From contig OX439001.1 in the NCBI GenBank assembly GCA_949316495.1, positions 32,877,020-32,941,019 of the forward strand: a stretch of DNA of 64,000 bases, in the 5' to 3' direction. How positions within the stretch are numbered: the first letter of the stretch is position 1; every line of letters starts with the position of its first letter. The notes below the pieces were generated by a model that was not told the origin of the DNA, did not search any database, and was given only the letters and a program-made list of their open reading frames with translations. Origin of the DNA: Amphiduros pacificus. Taxonomy: Eukaryota > Annelida > Polychaeta > Phyllodocida > Hesionidae. Below are positions 1 through 28,324 of this stretch, one piece after another. Made by a program: the position numbers and the translations under genes.

Positions 1-1040
1 AAACTAAAGTCTGATCGATGATTTGCATAAGAATCTGAGCAAAATTAGGGGAAATTACATAATCGAACCTTCAAAGACAGAACTATGCATGTGTTTGTGC
101 AAAAAAAAATCATTCATATGCCAAATTAATTGTTTTTAAAAGATGAACAAAGATACTTTCAACTACCCCCAGCAGTTTGCACTGATTATCTATAAAAATC
201 AAATATAATTTGAGTTTTGCAGAAATTGTCCAGGTACCCAAACATGACAATTATCAATGAATTTGTAAAAATCAGAACCAAACGTTTTCGGCCTAATTTA
301 GGACCAATTTAAACATTGAATTGGCAGATGACATTTATCATTCTCAAAGATAATTTTCTTGGCTTTCTTTTGGTGGTAAAATTTTTGTAATATATTGCTT
401 AACATTCTGTTTATATTTTGTTTCATTCTTATTTATTTTTTTTTATCCATTTTTTTATTTAATTGTTTTTGTAATGTTTTAATTTTTTTGTTCTTTTCTG
501 TATCGTTCTGTTCTGTTTTTGTTTTTGTCTTCTTTTGCCACCCGTGTTGCATGTTGAGCACCACTTTTTCTTGTTTAGCACTTCATATCCTTTTGTCAGG
601 TGAAGATTCTAATATGTTATCCATGAGAACTTTTTTTTCAATTTTTAACAAACATAATTTAAGAATCATTAGTTATCAATGAACATTTTTTTTCACATCA
701 GCTGATATGGGTCTAATTTGAGATTAAAAACTTTTTGTGGCTGTTGATTCTGTTGCTTAAAGCCGATGTTTTGAATTACTCGATTTCCCCACTAGCCATA
801 TCATATGGGCTGGTGAGTTTTAAGAGACACTAGCTATTTTTTAAAAACTTACTTGCCCTGAGCTAGAGGCACAGAGGATTGCAGCCACAATTTGACCACC
901 CTCCCTGCTTCATGGAAATTCAGCGTAATGATGTCATGATTTCATATTACAAACCTGTGTAGGTGTTCCAATTTGTATTGTTTACCCTCACATATAACCG
1001 ATCATTAGTTTTCTCCAATGGTATACTTGATTTCTTTCAG
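1..1040. repeat. HIRA upstream intron with a dispersed repeat (copy 1)
   Basis: No HIRA exon is visible here, so the initiator exon must lie left of the window. Bases 1 to about 590 are related to 60780-61090: both hold the string AGTCTGATCGATGATTTG, then AAATTA and AAAAGATGAA blocks, a T-rich tract, and an ending close to CACCACTTTTTCTTGTTT. The left copy also has a block around 355-385 that recurs inside the TTAA element at 23510-23540. The element class is not recognised. Confidence 0.6.
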
Positions 1041-16507
<15,467 letters not shown>

Positions 16508-19500
16508 TGATGAAATACCAACACAAAATTGTTACCTCCTGATTGGGGATATAAACATATTTTTTTTATTATCACTGAAACTTGCTGACATTTGATTGGA
16601 GTTAACACATGCACTGCCTCTTTATTCACACAAAAGCTCAAGACCAGAACACCCCAAAAGGAAAAAAATCTGGGAGAAGAAGACATGGATTTTTGTCTGG
16701 CAATATCTATATCTCAGGATAAAGAGACAATATTTGTGGAGCCATATTTGTCCATATTATGCATTTAAACATGTTTCAAAACCAAAACAGTATAATAAAC
16801 CATATCCTATAATAAATAGGAACTTAATATGGTGCTTATTCCAGTAAGACTGTGCATCATATACACCATGGGTCCTGAAACAGTGATACATCTGTTCTTT
16901 GTTTTGGGGTTGTTAAAGCAAGCATACTAGTTCCACACAGTTGGACACATTCTCAGGTCATCTTGGGCATCCAGAGGAGACTGACATCATTATCAGAGAA
17001 CAATCATGATATATTCATATTCTACATAATCTATTATTATAACATTCATGTTATAAACATAGTATACACAGTAACACAGTTCATTACTTAAAAATGAGGA
17101 AAACTCATTACCTGCAGTCTTTTCATGAATAATTGTCTCAAAGTTCAGAAATGAAACCAAATGATATTATATTGTTACCTAAATCAAGGTTGCTTAATTT
17201 GCAAGTAAAATTTAACAGTCACAATGGGATGATCAGGATTTAGATGAGCAAACTGCAGGTGACATCAACCATCTATTAATACAAGGATAAGCATCTACAG
17301 ATGGATCATATATTTCCGACTGGCATGAGGTACCTTTGTCAAATGTTTTTCAACCCCTCTTTTGATTTTTTTATGTGAGAAAATCCTCTATTTCATCTGA
17401 CTTTGTTCAAAGATGCTCTTTAGGTCACTTCACACAGCAGAAATCCTTTTACATGAATGAAGAGATACAGAATAATACACAAGTCCCTATGTTTAAATTC
17501 CCAGGGGATCAGTACCCATTATTTATGTATAGGCCATGGGAGACATTTTTACAAACTCAGTTATTAAGTTTCATTTTGTCTTGTTTTGCAATCTCCTGAT
17601 AGATTGCATGACCAGATCAGATTGGATTTATTAAACTTATGATATTATATGCAGAAAGGAAATGATAATATTACCATCTAACTTGATCTTACATATCAAT
17701 CTACAGATGGGAAAGCCGGGCAGGATTTATAATCCCTGATATACATACCAATGGAATGATACATGTTTACAAAGAAAGTGAGACACATAATGCAATCATT
17801 TTGTTTATTATTCTGGTTTCCACAATCGACTGAAGGTAGCATATTTTGGTAAAATATTCTGAGTAAATGTTGGATCGCACAAGAGAATTGAGTCCCAGGG
17901 ATTTCACATTATTTTTGAGATGGGTACCTGTGTGTGGGTGACAGGATCATTTTCCTCACTGAGGATCACTGAGGACCGTGAGGTTGCTAGGAAATACCAT
18001 TGATACCTGCAGAGAAAGTGTAAGATTCCCACTGAGTCTTGTTAATATGTATGTAAAATCAAAGAAAGGGCTATATGGACATGGAAAGGTTCCCTGATGT
18101 TAGCATCAGGTATTCATATTATATATCATTGATATCAAGTGGTCATGCAGATGGGAGAAAGAAAACAATCACAGCTGACTCACCTTTCAATACCACCTGT
18201 ATTAAACGCAAGATAATTGAGTCCTAAATCTATCTATATCCATCTATGCAGCTTGTCAAATTTCTAAAGTATTTCATATTGTATATATCCATAGAAAAAC
18301 ACTTTTGTACCGAAGATGTTTTGTAAACTAAATGTAAAATTGAGATTTATCATAAATGTAAATATAGATTTAGTTTTCCTATCAAGTGTACATCTGAGGT
18401 TATGTGGGTGTGATAGTTTTTTCATTGATTGGTTCCCATATTGTCCACTTCATGGAAGCACTGTCATTTTGATTTAGTGTGACCCTATTATAATATTATC
18501 TTTATTTCAGCCCAGACTTTCAGGGGATTTGGTCACACAAGTCAGGGCCTGACTCTCATTAATGAATCAGGACAATATGAGAAACACCAAGATCATGTTT
18601 CTCCTGTGTTTATTTTACATTGATGGTACTCTGATGATAAAAAAAGAAAACATCTTGACATAATCAAATACTATTATCAATATTCAACTCACATCTAAAT
18701 CATGTCCTGATTGATGCATCAGGAGAATGAATGCAACAATATTTTTGTGTGAAATGATATCTTAAAAGATGCAAAGTCATGCATGCTGTAATGGGTCTGA
18801 AATTTGTTCCATATTTCCAATATTGAAGTATCTTGTTCATGTCTTCTGTTCACAAATAATTTTCATGATTTTTACTCTTCAAATCTCAAACTCTTATGGA
18901 AAAAACACAAAAAAGAAACCTTGCATATGTCATAGAACTCTTTGAAATATAAAATTTTAGCATTTTGATGAATGGTATAAGTTATCTATCACATTTCGGT
19001 ATTTAGATTCTTAATGAAGAATATCACCAACTAATAAAACAATTATTGCTGTCAAGATGAGTATAAGTAGTAAAATTAAGCTGATTTTTTTGGAAGTTCT
19101 GTGCCAGTCCAAAGCCCTTATTCATCAGTACTTTTTCCTTTAAAACTTTATACAGAGTACTTTATATTCAGTTCAGTGATTGCATTTTCAGTCACATGTA
19201 GATGATTTATTAAAGAATTCAACCGTTTCAAAACAAATATTCAAATAAGATTGTGAAATTGACCTCTTACCTAAGAAACATGCTTGGCATCAGTATCACC
19301 ACAACCTGATGACCTCAAGAAACCAAGAGCTTACAATCAACAGCCAACTCTGGTAACATATTTTTATATAAATCAGTTGTATACAATTTCAATGCAATAT
19401 TATGTTTTAGATTTCATAGTGCAAATAGCTTTTGCATATACATATGAGCATTGATTGTACATATGAATTGAATTAAAAGTGGGGTAAAATGACCATTTCT

Positions 19501-20900
19501 ATAATTGTTTATTGATTAAATCCTTGTTCATAAACAGCTATTGGAAACTCATTTTCAATAATTGTTCATAGATCAAATCATTGTTCATAGATAGCATGAT
19601 TATGTATAAATGATGTCAAAAGAATGTGTTGCCAATGGTAAGGCAATTCAACATTAATACTGATGCATCGTATACTGAAACTGTTGCTCTGTTTAAAAAT
19701 GATCATTGTGCTCATGAATACCATTCCTCATTTGTTATGTGTTGGTCTCGAGGTACAGTATAATTATTCTCCTGCAAATGTAGAGTGTTTCAAACCTATA
19801 GAGTTGCTATAATATGAATATAATGGATCTAGCATTTATACAAATTAGGAAAATAGAATATCACAACACTTTAGTATTTGAAATGGATTTTAGATGTTTT
19901 ATAAGCTTCATAGGACTTTTTCCATTAATATAATGTTTTCATGTCATATCTAAGAATTAATATCCTTCAGATAACTTTTAAGCAAAATAGATTTTGTGAG
20001 AAAAGTTTCATTTTTTGTCACCAATTAAGATAATGGCTTAACTATATGATTATAATAGTTAAGCCATTACCCATTGTCCTTAACAAAGGGCGAGGTTATT
20101 GTTGTTCCCAGTAGCCTCTGTCTGTCTGTCCATTATATTATGTTATAGGTACCCTAACTCCTAATCATTGGACAACTTTTGATAAGGTGACAGACTTTTG
20201 TCACATTTTATTTGGGTGAACATATGAGTATGTGCATGTGCATATATGTATACGTGAACATAAGAATGCAAAGGTTTAACAATATGTTTGCATGATTATC
20301 AAAGCATATGTTTGGAGTACACAAACTGATATTTATCTCGTCAAATATGAAATCGTTACCCAGACCAGGCCTAATACATAATGCACTTTATACCTCAGTA
20401 TTGTACGAAGAAGTATGTCTGATAGGTCGAGAAAGCACATTATAAACAAATGGTTAACATGTAAATTCAACAAATATTTATAAATCATTATAAGCATTAG
20501 ATTGAATGGCCTAGGTATTTAGTGCTCTGTAACATTTTTATTTATGAAAATGATAGATTGGCATTATTTGGTATGTCACTATAGATTCATTTTATTGCCT
20601 CAAAAAACTACTTATTCCTGTTGGAATGTTCCTTTCTAGAGTAAGAAAGTTACCAATCATGTGTTCAATGTCATATAATTTGTGTGTAACGTAATGAATG
20701 TGCTAAATGAGGGTGTGTCTGAAATTTATGACAGTGCCAGGATAGTAGACTATGTAAAGTTGTGTGAGTTTTTTTGTTAAAAATGTACAGAGAGTTCTTG
20801 TATTGGAAGTAAATTTTCTATGAACATTTCATATGATTGTCTTATCAATTACACTTTAGGTTAATAAATGTTGTATGTTTAGTATTATGGTCACCAAATA
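16508..20900. other. HIRA 3' UTR and AT-rich intergenic DNA
   Basis: The 3' UTR presumably ends soon after the AATAAA at 16794-16799. Beyond it I see no exon chain, RNA gene or long frame. At 20032-20068 there is a perfect 14-bp inverted repeat with a 9-nt loop. It is followed by a GCGAGGTTATTGTTG / CTGTCTGTCTGTCC block that looks like part of a dispersed mollusc repeat. Confidence 0.5.
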
Positions 20901-20924
20901 ACCTCCATCACAATATAAGAAAAA

Positions 20925-21450
20925 ATGTGAAATCCCAAGAATTGTAAAGACCCCAAAAGAGTTTGATGAATGGTGACCTTCGCCCAAGAATCATAAAGAC
21001 CCCAAAAGAGTTTGATGAATGGTGACCTTCGCCTACTTTTCGAGGTCACAGGGACAATTATGCCAAATTCACGTCATTGCAATAACTCAAGAACAAATAA
21101 TGCCAGCTCCATGAGAATTGACACACAAAAGCATCTGGTGAAGACCCCAGATGAGTTTGATGGACAGTGACCTTAACCTGCTTTTCAAGGTCACCGGCCC
21201 ATCATCTCAATAATTCTAGAGTAAATGATGACAGTTTCATAGAGTAGATTTTATGGGTTTTTTTACCCCTGCATCAATTTGCCTTGGTGCAGTGACGTTT
21301 TGTTCACAGATATTGTGTGGAGCGAATGTTGTGCAATAAGTTACCAGGGCTGAGGGTTGATGCATCTCTGATGCCTATGTTTTGACTTTGACTATGTTGA
21401 TGTGACCTTGACTCTATAAAGATTATCCAACCTATTTCTTGGAACCTGTC
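20925..21450 (+). repeat. CAAGGTCA-type dispersed repeat, one orientation
   Basis: Contains a duplicated block of about 56 bp (AAAGACCCCAAAAGAGTTTG twice), ACTTTTCGAGGTCAC and CAAGGTCACC strings, and a distal block (GTGTGGAGCGAATGTTGTG, CAGGGCTGAGGGTTGATGC). The distal block reappears inverted at 38375-38480. It belongs to the same family as the long array at 38440-39590. Confidence 0.65.
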
Positions 21451-23163
21451 AATAGGAGCCACTTCATTTTGATTTATTTCTCTTAAAGCAACAAGGATTG
21501 GAAAATTAATTGAAAACAATGGATTGGAAGAATAACTAAAAAATGGACACCTACACATTTATGAGTTAAAATTAAATGAACACATAATTTGAATGGAAGA
21601 CTGAGAAGGAAAATAACTCAATAAAACATTTAACATTAATAGGCAATGCTTTATATAAAGAAATTAAATCATATAATTTCACATATACTTAAAATAAGAT
21701 AGATAACTCAGTTTGATAAATACCAACAATGGGTATAATCACACCTTGCCACAAACGAACAAAGCTCTCCTAGCTGGTTTCTCTGACAAGTAAGCACTTA
21801 ATAAATTGTAAACAATGAAAACAATTCTCTTAAAACAACACTACACCAGCAAATACTAACTCTCAACTTATATGCCATAATGGAACCAAATCTCGTCTCA
21901 TATTGCCCAGACTATTTTTCGCTTGCGTTTGTTTTGCCTTTAGGACTATATGATCGAGGTTTCAACATGGTTAAGCTGTGAGTCTAGAGAGCATGCATGC
22001 ACATATTATCAGTCCATGGTGGCCATGGTTTAGCACATAGTTCCTGTTTGCACCATCAGATGGTGCTTTTGTATGAGAAATGATTTGTGAATGTGTGGTA
22101 GAGTACTAAGATTTCCTTATTTTGATTTTTTATGCTGTAAGGGTCCATACAATGATGAGGGGGCCTGAAACACCATCAAAAATGTTATTTAATTTGTATC
22201 TAAAGACAATGATAAAAGACTTGAACCATTTTTATTTATGCTGACTATATTACATAGTCAGCATAGTTTCTGCAATGATGGGTGAATTTTCTTAAACTAC
22301 TGGGTGGAGTTGTTAACTATAAGTAGGAAAGATTTTGTATTTTCAGGGGAGCAATTCTATTTTGCATCAGGCTTTGAACTTTTTCCATTTTGTCATGATT
22401 TTTTCAAAATTCTGATAGCTATCACTGAGTTGTCAAGGAAGCACCCATTTTGTATAACATTACAGGTTTTAGCCAAGGTCAGGATATACATGGCACAGTA
22501 ATATGGGACTGGATGCCTGAATCCTTTTGCAGTGTTTAATGTCATCAGTTTATTAGAATTATTGGAATTCAATTACTATGCATAATATTTAAGAAGGAAA
22601 TGGTAGAGACCTTTTTATAGTTTTTAGCTCTGCTGAGACTGTAGCTCGCAGCTTGATTCTGTGACTTTGACCTTTGTATTATTTTGTAGGCCATAGCTCA
22701 TGAACGATGAACTGGAAATACTAAATATCTGTTCTGTATCAACACTATGTTTAAAAAAATCTTCTCCAAAACTACCAGTAATATATATATATGTTTCAGG
22801 TTTTATACAGAGGTAGATATTGAGGTGAAGGTTCAGATTCCTTCAAATCTTAGTGATGTCACCAATGGCCTTAGTGCAGTGACTTCGAGGTCACAAATTT
22901 TGTACGGAGCATATCTTAGCAACCACTTATTAGAGGAAATTAAAACTTTGTATACAGAAATGTCTTAGGTCATAGCTGTGCCTCGTAGTAGTTTCTTAGT
23001 CATGTGACCTTTGACCTTGACACATTGACCTTCAATACAAAATTTGTATACATGCAAAATCTCACAACCATCAAAAGATAATAAACATATATCAATGGCC
23101 TTTGAGCTATGCATATCATTGCTTTTTTGTAATGTTTTTGAACATTTCTTCCTAAATGATCAT
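21451..23163. other. Intergenic DNA with faint dispersed-repeat traces
   Basis: No supportable gene. From about 22630 to 23040 there are TGACCTTTGACCTTGACAC and 'CATAGCTCATGAACGATG' strings resembling old mollusc repeats. The 73-codon open frame at 22747 has no recognisable domain. Confidence 0.4.
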
Positions 23164-24384
23164 TTAAAGCATTGGTGAAACCTGGAAAGTTGCAGGCAAT
23201 TTTACAGTGGTTTAAGGTATCTGAAAACAATATATGATTTTAAAATTGACATACATACAGGCTATCTATCTGAAATCCACTAAAGAACATCTGCCCTGAG
23301 AATTATGATTTTTTGTGACCACCAAGTACTGCCAGGACTAAACAGGAAGTGTGTTGTGTGACCTTGACCTTTGAACTGTCAGGGGGCTCCGTAAGTCATA
23401 GGAGGTGTTGTTTACCAATTGTCAAAATTGGAGCAACACATTTTTGGCCATTTTTTTCCACTATTTAGAGAATGAATTGGAAGATAATACTTATCATGAT
23501 GATAGTGCCTTTTCTTGGCTTTCTTTTGGTGGTAAATTTATTAAAAACGGATGAATATTTATGAAGTTATAAATGAAGAAATCATTATTTTTTATATTAT
23601 ATATGTTTGCAAAAAAAAGTTTAAAAAAATTCTATACAGCCCAGCTTTTAAGGTGGAATCCATGCAGCCTTTGATGTCTTCCCATTCAATGGTGTGAAAA
23701 ACCCCAAATTTCATCAAAGAGGGTCATATCATAAATTTTACTGATACCAATTATCAGCATTCACAGTTTTGCCATTCAAAGTCATTGTGATTTAAGGCCA
23801 AACCCGTGATCAAAGGGTTTAATGTCACTTTTTCAATATCACGGCCTTCAAGTTAAGGGGGATTCCATGCAACCTTTGAGTCATGTCTTCCCTTTTTGAC
23901 AGAAAGGTTTTCATATGCATAAGATACTTTTCAAATAAATAGTATACTTTTCCCATAAATGATATATCTTTCACAACCATAAGATATTTGTCACAACCAT
24001 AAAATATTTTTCACGGCCATGAGTTATTTCATTGATTCAAATAATATTAAAATAATCTTATGTAGTTCTGAAGTATACTCCTGGCAATAAATTGATAAAT
24101 TGTACAAAACATCTTCACCCTGTTTCCCAAGCTGGACAGGTGCACAACTGGTAACTCATTAGGTGTTTACACAAGATCACATACCAGCTAAACAAAGCTT
24201 GTTGACAAAGTGTTCAATTGCTGGTGTAGGTTTTAGCAGACAACTGATCAACTTTCAAGTGCCACAGAAATTTGTTAACAGAGAATATTTTGGGTACTAC
24301 TACATAAAAGCACTGTTTAGGGTATAAACATTCATGTTATGTAAAGAAAATGTGTCTTAAAGTCAGGTTTCACCAATGCTTTAA
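23164..24384 (+). mobile_element. TTAA DNA element, family A, near-complete copy
   Basis: Terminal inverted repeats of about 20 bp: TTAAAGCATTGGTGAAACCT at the left and its complement ending CACCAATGCTTTAA at the right. TTAA flanks both sides (23164-23167 and 24381-24384). The interior is about 1.2 kb, with no transposase frame, so it is non-autonomous. The uninterrupted string AAGTTAAGGGGGATTCC near 23855 is the empty version of the site occupied in the copy at 29.3-31.4 kb. Confidence 0.85.
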
Positions 24385-25185
24385 TCCTTTTCAAGAGCAG
24401 AATTGAGCAGATAGTGATTTTGACCAATCAAAATGCATGTTACGTATCAAATTTGGCCCCAACTTGTTATCTTGATTCTCATTGGCTATATTATTCAGAA
24501 TGGCAGCCTCCTTGACAACTTAGTGATAGCTATTAGATTTTTGAAAAAAAATCACAAATTTTGTGCATGAAATATTGCATTGCTAACATGATAATGATTT
24601 ACAAAATATTAATGATTATCTCATCAAAACTGAATTGGGATCTTGTATGGAAAATCATAACCTGGTTGCTTATTGCACTTTATCTCAGTTCATGTGTTTT
24701 CATTCAAGTCAGCAGAGCTATTAACCCATGGGGTTATGTTTTTACATATAGTTTCTTGTCATTACACACAAGGTACAATAACATAAAATAAGCTTTTATG
24801 CTGATCAAATGATTTCAAACTAAGCATATCACAGCTGGGTAGTTTCTGTAGTGTCTGAAAACTTATTTAACACAGCGGGAAGACCATTTTTATCAATGAA
24901 ATATATGTCACACAGAGATACAACAGTACTTATTGCTTCCTTATATTAGATAAGGCGTGTTGAATATTGGAACACTAGGTGTCGCTGCTAATCCGCCCAG
25001 CAGGGCATTGTCGCTCCTTAGCAACGGAGCTGTCACGTGGGGGACGCCAGTCTTGGCGCCAAGGCTCCAGTGCATCGCAACTAATTGTTCCAATTTATTT
25101 AATGGTAATGTGGGTTTCGTATAAGTAGGTTGAGCATGTGGTAATAAGTTGGCTGGACATATAAAGTTATATTTAACATAAACAA
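24385..25185. other. Intergenic DNA with a short GC-rich patch
   Basis: Mostly AT-rich without genes. A GC-rich stretch at about 24955-25085 (ACACTAGGTGTCGCTGCTAA, CACGTG at 25035, GGCGCC) stands out. It could be a promoter remnant or part of a dispersed element; no transcript unit can be tied to it. Confidence 0.3.
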
Positions 25186-25575
25186 CTTATGAAGCTGTCT
25201 CTCACTTGTGCAGTTATATCTCACTGCTATAACTGTCTTGCTGTTGTAATTATCTCTCCCTGGTACAGCTATCTCACTGATGCAGCTGTCTCTCACATGT
25301 GCAGCTATCTATCTACTGTAACTACCTCTCACTTATACACCTGTCTTTCATTTGTGCAGCTATCTCTCACTGCTGTAGCTATCTCTCACTGCTGTAACTA
25401 TCTCTCACTGCTATAACTATCTCTCACTTGTGCAGCTATCTCTCACTGCTGTAACTATCTCTCACTGCTGTAACTATCTCTCACTGCTGTAACTATCTCT
25501 CACTTGTGCAGCTATCTCTCACTGCTGTAACTATCTCTCACTGATGCAGCTGTCTCTCACATGTGCAGCTATCTC
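25186..25575 (+). repeat. TCTCTCACTGCTGTAACTA minisatellite, locus 1
   Basis: About 20 units of 18-19 bp alternating CTGCTGTAACTA, TTGTGCAGCTA and ATGCAGCTG variants. The same family occurs in the opposite orientation at 45770-46140 and 48180-48300, so the array itself is dispersed. Confidence 0.9.
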
Positions 25576-26640
25576 CTGTTTTCTGAGCCAATGAAAAACA
25601 TATACAATCATTAAAATGTTTTAAATATTTCTCAACAAAAACTTTCTTTGTCTTTGATAAACTAATAATTAATATTTTCAGATACACATCTCGCATTAAT
25701 GTACACTGATATTCACATCAAGAAACAATACTGGTCTTCAATATAATTTGCTTGTGGATTTATCCCAATTGTACTGTAACTTCATTGAGTTAAAAAGAAG
25801 TGATCAGTCAAGTTTCAAATTGGAAATGATGAGGATTCTTGAAATAACTATAGTGTGAGGTTGATTAATTTTATTTCAATCAAAATAATTAAATTTTAAT
25901 ATGCTGGCATAATATATGCATATACTGTATATACCGGTACATGTAATATACATTTGGATTTCAATATTTTGATCAGTATGTTATAAATTAATACATGCAT
26001 CAGTTTCAGTCATCAGTTTGTGTGCCTGTGGCAATCTTATTTTGGCATCAAATTTTAATCTAATGTGGCATCAAATTTTAAATTCTGGCTTATCATCTTG
26101 CTTGATGTTGTAGGTCTGGCAAATTCTACCTGTGAGACAAACAGACACGAGTCGAAGACATTTCTTACTTCATAATTTGTATATTTTAAACCCTTGCTGG
26201 ATCCTAGGATTCACTGGTGAAACCTGGAATTCCAGGTTTCTGCAGGAAATCCTAGGATTCATCCCAGATTTCAGCACAAAACATCTACATAACTAGGAAT
26301 TTTCACTGACATAAATTGTTGTAATTTTAATACCACAAACAATGTCCAGTTAAAACCATTGATTTTGATTGATGTTTTTCATTTACCAAATCAATTTAAA
26401 TTTTGCATAGCATAGCTTCTGCAGTGATGGGGGAGAATTTTTCTGAGTTCTTAGCTATCAGTAAGTAAGACCAAAATTTCATGAGGCTCCGACCTTTCTT
26501 CCTTTTTTTTAATGATTTTTTTTTTACAAAAATCTGTTTGTTTGTTTGTTTGAGTCTTATCCAGGTACCACCTGGCAGCTCTGCAAGCACAGCTCCACCT
26601 TTCCACCCTTCCCATAGCAACCAATAAAAAATTAATACCA
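25576..26640. other. Intergenic, no gene seen
   Basis: AT-rich DNA. The only structure I can support is the palindrome cluster at 26199-26263, built around a perfect 22-bp inverted repeat centred on GAATTC. No exon upstream of the METTL27-like copy was found here. Confidence 0.4.
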
Positions 26641-26644
26641 GCCG

Positions 26645-26842
26645 ATGGGATAAAGCAGCTTATGAGGTCCAGATATTAGGATAAAGCAGTTTTGTATTGT
26701 CAGGTCCAATCAATGGGATAAATCAGCTTTGTATTATGAGGTCCAGTCAATGGGATAAATCAGCTTTGTATTATGAGGTCCAGTCAATGGGATAGAGCAG
26801 TTGTATTATGAGGTCCAGGTATTGGGATAAAGCAGTTTTGTG
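26645..26842 (+). repeat. 37-bp minisatellite upstream of the METTL27-like copy
   Basis: About five units with the common parts GAGGTCCAGTCAATGGGATA and AATCAGCTTTGTATTAT. It ends about 65 bp before the first recognisable exon of the broken methyltransferase gene. Confidence 0.8.
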
Positions 26843-26906
26843 TGGTGATTTATAATAAAAAGATATTCATATATGATAAAAATACAACTTTTTGTTTTTA
26901 TTACAG

Positions 26907-27797
26907 GACATGCAAACATTAGGGAGATTATTGCATAAGGCTGGGGCAGAAGCTTTGGAAAGGGTTGTTAGTAATAAAGAGGCGAGGATATTGGATATAG
27001 GAGCCGGAACAGGATTATCTGGACAAGCTGTAATATTACTATTTAATACTTTTAAAAATTAACAGTTATATTTTACTTACCAAACAATTCAACAGTAACA
27101 ATAATACATAATTGCTTATTGCATTATTTAATGTATAGCTGGCAGAGTTGGGGTACCTGAATATAGATGCCTTAGATGCAGTTCAGGAGATGTTGGACCA
27201 AGCCAAGCTGACTCAGGTCTACAATGAGTATATTTGTGCAGAGATAGGAAAAGAAAAAACACAATTACCTGACAGTAAGAAAAAAGAAGAGAATAACTGA
27301 GATCTTATGTTATTTTCATTGTTAACTAATACAAAATACCACACCAACTTGAGGAGGTAAATAATTAATGTTAAAATGATTTCAGATGCTTATGATGCTG
27401 CGCTATGTGTGGGGTCAGTCTATCATGGACACATCACAGAGGAATGCTTCCCATAGTTTACAAGAATTGTCAAACCAGGTAAGAATATCAGCTCCTATCC
27501 AACATTGCTAACACACCTGCTTTAGGTGAAAATAATGCAATATTACCAGACAGAATAATGAATTCAAACATGATATCAATTCTGAATTTAAATTTCTGAA
27601 TAAGTTTCAGAAATTTATAACAAACTTAATAAAAAGAGTATCATTTAATTTTAATACATGGCTTTGTAGGGGGATACATAATTATTACTGCAACGGAAAG
27701 CTTAGATGAAGGAAATCTGCATAAGGGCATATTGAAGATTGCAGAGAAGGGCTTTGGACATGGAAGAGAGATATTTCCCAACCCTACACTGATCTGA
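26907..27797 (+). pseudogene. Broken METTL27-like SAM-dependent methyltransferase copy
   Basis: Four exon-like segments with good splice signals: 26907-27029, 27139-27274, 27386-27478 and 27670-27797. They encode class I methyltransferase motifs in order: motif I ILDIGAGTGLSG, an acidic strand with DALDAVQEML, the motif IV-like YDAALCVGSVYHGHI, and a GGYIIITATESL strand. The order and wording resemble METTL27 (Williams-Beuren region protein 27). The third segment has an in-frame TAG at 27454-27456, where related proteins usually have E in an ECFPEF-like motif. The expected N-terminal exon with a YD-type motif is not seen, and the C-terminus ends early at TGA 27795. It is most likely a decayed paralogue; an assembly error at a single base is the alternative for the stop only. 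Confidence 0.65.
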
Positions 27798-28130
27798 AAA
27801 ATCTGAAAATGGAGTAATTTACACAATGACAGTAATATAATGGCTCATGTTAAGTATGCCCCACTATAGTTCCAAGTGTAAATAGAAAACAAAAGTAATT
27901 TGGCTTATTAACATGATAATAGGAATTCAATCTGAATCCATTCTGCCCACAAAACTAGTGTTGGCAAATAGGCAAAAGATATAAAGCATGAAATGATAGC
28001 AGGAATAATGTCATTTGTGAAGACAAATAGGCAATTGGCAAATACTTTTGCACCAAATATGCCTGTAGAAACCAGTGTCGGGAAATGGGCTATAGGCAAA
28101 ATGTGTGATCTTTTGACCAAAAGAACTATT
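27798..28130. other. Short gene-less stretch
   Basis: Nothing convincing; it leads into the TA tract. A 60-codon plus-strand open frame beginning near 27993 has no recognisable domain. Confidence 0.3.
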
Positions 28131-28255
<125 letters not shown>

Positions 28256-28324
28256 AAATATTAAAATATTGTGCATTTTATATTTATATATATATAAATA
28301 TATATATATACCCAAGACATGTCA

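Noticed and set aside
395-682. 95-codon Phe-rich frame near the window start
   Set aside because: Translation of T-rich repeat DNA; looks like a membrane protein only because of poly-T.
23000-23230. Minus-strand frames at the ends of the TTAA elements (also 29135-29380) as transposase
   Set aside because: Short, differ between copies, no catalytic Asp pattern or zinc motif; the elements look non-autonomous.
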